Positions 22,798 through 26,769 of a stretch of DNA of 26,769 nucleotides are shown here, in pieces (the stretch's first letter is position 1; every line of letters begins with the position of its first letter). The notes below the pieces were generated by a model. That model saw only the letters and a program-made list of their open reading frames with translations. It was not told the DNA's origin and ran no database searches. A program made the position numbers and the translations under genes. Source of the stretch: Thermoprotei archaeon (GTDB lineage: Archaea; Thermoproteota; Nitrososphaeria; Geothermarchaeales; JDFR-13); contig DQVL01000063.1 of assembly GCA_015661745.1 (NCBI GenBank), positions 1 through 26,769 of the forward strand, in the 5' to 3' direction.

Positions 22798-23003
22798 AGG
22801 TAAAAATTAGAGGGAAAGAGACCGATATTATTTACAACGTTTTTCTCTCCGATGCAAAATTAGAAGGATGGAGAATTAAGAAGGAAGACAACTCAGTAAT
22901 TCTAGAATTGACTGGGTTAAAAAGTGACTCACAGGTAAGAGGTATAATAAATAGTATATTTAGGCAGCTAGATATCCTTACAAGAACTACATCGGAGCTT
23001 TAA
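22776..23003 (+). CDS. Pcc1-like small protein of the exosome operon (COG2892 type)
   Basis: A 75-residue protein with the same strand-strand-helix pattern as Pcc1 (HCKYRVKVKIRGKETDIIYNVFLSDAKL, then NSVILELTGLKSDSQVRGIINSIFRQLDILTR). It differs from the true pcc1 at 12288-12533. Archaeal exosome clusters often carry such a Pcc1-like gene between Brix and prefoldin beta, as here, which supports it being real. Its function is unknown; it may form a dimer and bind a partner as Pcc1 does. The start is GTG with GGTGGG upstream, 22 bp inside the Brix gene. Assignment to a named family is by context and pattern. Confidence 0.72.
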   Translation: MHCKYRVKVKIRGKETDIIYNVFLSDAKLEGWRIKKEDNSVILELTGLKSDSQVRGIINSIFRQLDILTRTTSEL

Positions 23004-23038
23004 TAGTTATAATTAATGATTCTTATATAGTGATAGAT

Positions 23039-23383
23039 ATGAGGAACGAGATTCCACCTAGAGTTCAACATCTATTAAAACAGTTAAATGACATGCAAAA
23101 AACATATCAAAATATAACTATACAAAAACAACAAATAGAACTTTCTTTAATCGAGACTAAAAATGCAATAGAATCTATTAAGAAGAGTACAGATCAATAT
23201 GTATATCGAATAGTTGGTGGAGTATTTATTCGACTTGATAAGGGGGATGTTCTAAACGAGTTGGAAGAAACATTGAAACTTCTTCAAACAAGAGTTGACA
23301 TATTATCGAACCAAGAGAAGAAACTTATTGAAGATATGAAAAAACTCGAGGAGGATATTCAGAGAGAGATGGGCAGAGGATAA
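23039..23383 (+). CDS. pfdB: Prefoldin beta subunit
   Basis: This 114-residue subunit of the prefoldin holdase passes unfolded proteins to the thermosome. It is mainly two coiled coils (about residues 5-50 and 78-112) joined by a hairpin with VYRIVGGVFIRLDKGDVLNEL, the classic prefoldin beta middle. The start at 23039 (MRNEIPPRVQHLL) fits the family; the longer frame adds three residues from a GTG. A TATA-like stretch (around 23003-23018) suggests a leaderless transcript from its own promoter in addition to read-through. Confidence 0.96.
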   Translation: MRNEIPPRVQHLLKQLNDMQKTYQNITIQKQQIELSLIETKNAIESIKKSTDQYVYRIVGGVFIRLDKGDVLNELEETLKLLQTRVDILSNQEKKLIEDMKKLEEDIQREMGRG

Positions 23384-23453
23384 CTTCTGAGTACAAAGAT
23401 TAAGTAGAATTAAATATTTAACTAAATTCAGGATTGTAATAACTTGTAGAAAT

Positions 23454-24488
23454 ATGAATAGGCTTTTGAAGACTCTTTTGTCTATAAAACATAATCAAAA
23501 TATATGTATATTAACCCATAGGAGAGCCGATCCTGATGCTGTTGCATCCTCACTACTACTAAAAAAATTCTTTAGACATATCGGATATAGAAACATATAT
23601 ATTATCCATCCAGAGGGGATATCTGGAAAGACATTGAGCCTCATGCAAAGGCTTCATATTAAATGGAAATATCAAGTGGAGCTACATGATGTGAATAATA
23701 CATATTTTATCGTTGTTGATACTGGATCTCCACACCTTCTCGGAGATTACCTTAGATATTTAGATAATGGAAAAAAAGTGATATGGATAGACCACCACAT
23801 TACTGGAGACAAAAACGAAAATTTTGTATATTTTGTATATGAAAATGCATCTTCAACCATAGAAATAATTATGGATATGATTATGCCTATTTTTAATATA
23901 AACTATTTTAATGAAGAAGAACAAAGATTCATTGCAGCAGCAATATACATTGAGACAAGGGGTTTAAGTATAGCAAGTCACTCAGCCATATACTGGTTCA
24001 ATTATATACTTAAAACTACTGAGACATCAATTAGAGATATTCGCAACTTAATTACATTTGAAGAGGATGTATCTCATTACCCGGCTCTCATAAAGGCATT
24101 AGTTAGGGCTAAGTGGTATGTAACTAGCCCAAATAAAAATTTTATAGTAGTCACACATTCAAGTGCATACCAAAATGTTATATCTGCGTCATTACAGAGA
24201 ATTGGGGCAGATTTATCAATAGTATATTCATATAAAAATGGGCTCAAGATTCATGTCAGATGTAAAGATGGACCCATTGAAAAAATACATAAAAAATTTA
24301 TTGAAGAAGCAATAAACGAAATAAAATCGAGGGGATTTACACCGGTATATGGAGGACATAGTAAGCTTTATAATATTGAAGTTATTGGAGGGAAATTCAG
24401 GAAACTCTATGTGGAAGATATAGTTATTAAAGCTTTAAATCTAGTGACAAAGAAATTTGGGTATACTTTAGGTGAAATTAAAAATTGA
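23454..24488 (+). CDS. DHH/DHHA1-family phosphoesterase (nanoRNase/pAp phosphatase-like)
   Basis: A 344-residue DHH protein shorter than the GAN-type one at 12606. Motifs are HRRADPDAVAS (catalytic Asp pair), VVDTGS, IDHH, and in the C-terminal DHHA1 domain VYGGHSKL. Such proteins cleave short RNAs, 3'-phosphoadenosine phosphate or cyclic dinucleotides; the substrate cannot be told here. Its position at the end of the exosome superoperon makes a role in degrading oligoribonucleotides left by the exosome an attractive inference. A TATA-like sequence near 23411-23425 may give it its own promoter. It overlaps the following ATPase gene by 4 bp. Confidence 0.88.
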   Translation: MNRLLKTLLSIKHNQNICILTHRRADPDAVASSLLLKKFFRHIGYRNIYIIHPEGISGKTLSLMQRLHIKWKYQVELHDVNNTYFIVVDTGSPHLLGDYLRYLDNGKKVIWIDHHITGDKNENFVYFVYENASSTIEIIMDMIMPIFNINYFNEEEQRFIAAAIYIETRGLSIASHSAIYWFNYILKTTETSIRDIRNLITFEEDVSHYPALIKALVRAKWYVTSPNKNFIVVTHSSAYQNVISASLQRIGADLSIVYSYKNGLKIHVRCKDGPIEKIHKKFIEEAINEIKSRGFTPVYGGHSKLYNIEVIGGKFRKLYVEDIVIKALNLVTKKFGYTLGEIKN

Positions 24489-25354
24489 AGAGAAATATGA
24501 AATCTCTAGTAGAACTTAAGAATATATGGTTTAGATACGAGGGTCAGGAAGATTATATTTTAAAGGATATAAACCTCGAGATAAGAGATAGGGATATCCT
24601 ACTTCTCCTAGGAAGGAGCGGATCTGGTAAAACCACTATTGCTAGGATTATCACCGGCTTAATACCTCATTTCTATAGAGGGGAACTAAAGGGAAACGTA
24701 ATTATTAATGGTAGATCAATAGTTAACAAACCGATATATGAAATAGCTGAATATGTAGGACTAATAAGACAAAATCCTGAGAATCAGATCCTTATGACTA
24801 ACGTTGAGAGGGAGATTGCCTTCTCACTAGAGTTTCTGGATATTCCTAGGGAAGATATGAGGAAACGGGTCCATGAAACAGCGAATAAGCTTGGTATTAG
24901 CAATCTTCTTTCTAGAGATATCGATAGTCTATCCGGAGGGGAACTACAAAAAGTAGCAATTGCATCCATACTTGTTAGAAAACCATCTATAATAATTCTA
25001 GATGAACCCTCATCATACTTGTCTCCATCATCTGTGAATAGGCTAAGGCAATATATTATGATGCTTAATAGTGAAGGAATTGCATTCTTAATCATTGATC
25101 ATAGGATTGACTATTGGCTTGATATAACAACTAGAATAGCAGTAATATATAAAGGTAAAAAGATTTTTGATAACAATTTGACTGAATTCCTTAAATTTAT
25201 TGAGAAATTTGATGTAGGGTTAAATATACCACTACATCTTAGACTTGCAATAGATGTCAACAAATGTTGTGGAAAAAGAGTTTTACCTATAACACAGGAC
25301 ACAAAAAAAGTTCTCCAAATTTTACAAAAAGGTGGTAATAATGATAGAGTTTAG
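24485..25354 (+). CDS. ecfA: ECF transporter ATPase subunit (EcfA, first)
   Basis: This is one of two ATPases that drive an energy-coupling-factor importer for a vitamin or metal. The nucleotide-binding motifs are Walker A GRSGSGKT (43-50), Q-loop QNPENQ (96-101), signature LSGGELQ (about 148-154), Walker B IIILDEP (about 169-175) and the switch His in LIIDHR. The QNPENQ form of the Q-loop is typical of ECF ATPases. The start is probably TTG 24485 (GGTGA 9 nt upstream, overlapping the DHH stop); ATG 24497 is the alternative. It overlaps the second ATPase by 14 bp. Confidence 0.93.
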   Translation: MKRNMKSLVELKNIWFRYEGQEDYILKDINLEIRDRDILLLLGRSGSGKTTIARIITGLIPHFYRGELKGNVIINGRSIVNKPIYEIAEYVGLIRQNPENQILMTNVEREIAFSLEFLDIPREDMRKRVHETANKLGISNLLSRDIDSLSGGELQKVAIASILVRKPSIIILDEPSSYLSPSSVNRLRQYIMMLNSEGIAFLIIDHRIDYWLDITTRIAVIYKGKKIFDNNLTEFLKFIEKFDVGLNIPLHLRLAIDVNKCCGKRVLPITQDTKKVLQILQKGGNNDRV

Positions 25355-26168
25355 AAATGTTTGGTTTAAATACGATGAAACTGAGGAGTATATACTAAAA
25401 AATATAAATCTAGTTATTGAAAAAGGGAGGATATACTCTATTCTAGGGGATAATGGGAGTGGAAAAACAACATTAATAAGACATATGAATGGACTTCTAA
25501 AGCCAACTAAGGGAGATGTAATAGTTGATGAAGTCAATACCAGGGATATACCTATATCAATATTATCTAAGAAGGTAGCATTAGTATTTCAATATCCAGA
25601 GAGAATGTTTTTTTCCCCTACTGTAGAGGAAGAAATAAAATATACTTTAATTAATTTCGGATTTGAAGGTAAAGAACTAGATGAACGGACCGACTATATT
25701 CTTAAAGAATTTAGACTTGAAGATTTTAGGGATAGAGCACCTTTTAGCTTAAGTGGCGGTGAACAAAGACGACTTTCTATAGCAATAGCTGTTTCATGGG
25801 ACCCAGATTATATTGTTCTCGATGAACCTACAACAGGTTTAGATGGAGAAGCAAGAAAAGACCTTACAAGTACGATAGAAAAGATTTTAAATAGGAGGAG
25901 GACTGTTATAATAGTTTCCCATGATCTCGAATACTTATTTGAATTATCTCCTCATGTTATATTAATGAATAATGGTCAGATAATGTTCCAAGGAAAATTT
26001 GGGGAATTACTCGAAAATGAAGACATAGTAATAAAGTGTGGACTTTCTATGCCTAGAATATCATTACTACTTCATTTTCTAAAAAGGGATGGTAATTTGA
26101 ACAACTTGAAGTATAACGAAATTCTTAATTTACTGCTGGATAAACTTAGGTGTACAAATTATGTATAG
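25341..26168 (+). CDS. ecfA: ECF transporter ATPase subunit (EcfA', second)
   Basis: A 275-residue ABC-type ATPase that would pair with the preceding one. Motifs are Walker A GDNGSGKT (36-43), Q-loop QYPE, signature LSGGEQRR, Walker B YIVLDEPTTGLD and switch His VSHD. ATG 25341 (MIEFRNVWFKY) is chosen because AAGGTGGT lies about 6 nt upstream; the longer frame begins with a GTG inside that site. Its end overlaps ecfT by 8 bp. The two ATPases are clearly different in sequence, as expected for a heterodimeric EcfA/EcfA' pair. Confidence 0.94.
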   Translation: MIEFRNVWFKYDETEEYILKNINLVIEKGRIYSILGDNGSGKTTLIRHMNGLLKPTKGDVIVDEVNTRDIPISILSKKVALVFQYPERMFFSPTVEEEIKYTLINFGFEGKELDERTDYILKEFRLEDFRDRAPFSLSGGEQRRLSIAIAVSWDPDYIVLDEPTTGLDGEARKDLTSTIEKILNRRRTVIIVSHDLEYLFELSPHVILMNNGQIMFQGKFGELLENEDIVIKCGLSMPRISLLLHFLKRDGNLNNLKYNEILNLLLDKLRCTNYV

Positions 26169-26769
26169 AATTAGTTATAAAGCATTTAAATTCGAAGCTA
26201 AAAATGCATTGCTATATAAAATTGATCCTAGGGCGAAGCTCCTAATATCAATGTATTCAATGACTATATCAATAATAATATTCGATATTACTTCAATCAC
26301 ATTACTAACAATTTATCTGATAGCATATATTGCATTCCTAGGACAGATATTAAAAAAAATATTAAGAAATTTAATAGTACTCACGCCTCTTATTATAATT
26401 ATATTTCTTGCTAACTACCTAGTAACGTTCGATATTATTAAAAGCTTAGTTCCAGCAATAAAGCTTATATCTGTCGTTCTATCTATGAATATTTTCTTTC
26501 TAACTACAAGCCCTGATGATTTTTCACTTACTCTTGAGAAACTAAGGATACCGTTAGCGATTACACTAGCATTCTCACTCTCACTAAGGTTTATTATCGT
26601 CCTTTCTAAACAGTTAAATGAGATAATAGAGGCACAATTATCTAGGGGATATACTCTGGATAAAGGTGGCTTAATACAACGAATAAAGAATTTTATACCA
26701 ATTCTAGTTCCTATGATAGTTCTTAGTATCAAAAGAAGTATTGATATAGCGGAGACGCTAGAGGTTAGA
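26161..26769 (+). CDS. ecfT: ECF transporter transmembrane subunit EcfT (partial, runs off right edge)
   Basis: The reading frame is open from ATG 26161 to the end of the window (203 codons). It begins with a short cytoplasmic stretch containing DPRAKLL, the normal opening of EcfT. Hydrophobic helices follow (about residues 27-60, 70-90 and 95-115). The coupling helix motif QLSRGYTLDKGG (near 160) matches the first 'A-x-G-like' coupling element. The window cuts in the second, AETLEVR, just before its Gly. AGGTG lies about 8 nt before the ATG. It completes an EcfA-EcfA'-EcfT module; the substrate-binding S component is not in this window. Confidence 0.92.
   Translation, partial: MYRISYKAFKFEAKNALLYKIDPRAKLLISMYSMTISIIIFDITSITLLTIYLIAYIAFLGQILKKILRNLIVLTPLIIIIFLANYLVTFDIIKSLVPAIKLISVVLSMNIFFLTTSPDDFSLTLEKLRIPLAITLAFSLSLRFIIVLSKQLNEIIEAQLSRGYTLDKGGLIQRIKNFIPILVPMIVLSIKRSIDIAETLEVR

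Noticed and set aside
1..26769. CRISPR arrays, insertion sequences, integrases, attachment sites, defence systems
   Set aside because: No regularly spaced repeats, transposase or integrase motifs, or long direct or inverted repeats were seen; the region is conserved housekeeping sequence.

Overview
The window is a gene-dense, AT-rich stretch of archaeal chromosome, almost entirely information-processing housekeeping genes. An archaeal source is clear from FEN1, a VAT/CDC48 ATPase, aEF-1beta, eS1 (S3Ae), eL15, eL37 (L37Ae), KEOPS subunits, the Rrp4/Rrp41/Rrp42 exosome, RNase P proteins, SBDS, a proteasome alpha subunit and prefoldin beta. GC-rich tRNAs in an AT-rich background, a tRNA gene interrupted by intron sequence, many GTG/TTG starts and TATA boxes placed for very short leaders suggest a thermophilic member of the Thermoproteota (TACK) group. 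The exact lineage cannot be fixed from the sequence alone. A Rieske protein plus cytochrome b suggests a respiratory organism.

Layout. 1-1052: a minus-strand Rieske/cytochrome b operon, with cytochrome b running off the left edge. 1128-3088: three minus-strand tRNAs (an intron-bearing one, probably Trp; Pro-TGG; Gly-GCC) around a plus-strand pair made of a NOP2/Sun-type RNA m5C methyltransferase and an unrecognised 131-aa protein. 3136-6636: cdc48, a small winged-helix-like gene and fen1 on the minus strand. 6776-8416: aEF-1beta, its usual zinc-ribbon partner and a geranylgeranyl reductase-family flavoprotein, minus strand. 8489-9913: pth2-truD, plus strand, converging with a short eL15 gene. 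10429-11628: a YchF/Ygr210-type GTPase.

16703 down to 11640 is a long minus-strand series: kae1, bud32, XTP pyrophosphatase, rps15, a RecJ-like (GAN-type) DHH nuclease, pcc1 and rps3ae. It joins three KEOPS subunits (t6A tRNA modification) with ribosomal and replication-linked genes. Back to back with it, from 16746 to 23383, is the archaeal exosome superoperon: a COG1325 RNA-binding protein, Rpp30, Pop5, PsmA, SBDS, Rrp4, Rrp41, Rrp42, eL37, Brix/Imp4, a Pcc1-like protein and prefoldin beta. It is followed by a second DHH phosphoesterase and an ECF transporter module (two ATPases and EcfT, cut off at the right edge). Many neighbours overlap by 4-22 bp, which implies co-transcription and coupled translation.

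I found no CRISPR array, insertion sequence, integrase or rRNA gene, and no gene-free stretch over 300 bp (the longest is about 220 bp, 2795-3014). No clearly new system is present. The points most worth checking are the multiply interrupted tRNA, the shortened eL15, the unusual Bud32 catalytic loop, the missing rpoP in an otherwise complete exosome cluster, the two small conserved-context genes of unknown role, and the repeated pairing of a DHH phosphoesterase with a Pcc1-type gene.
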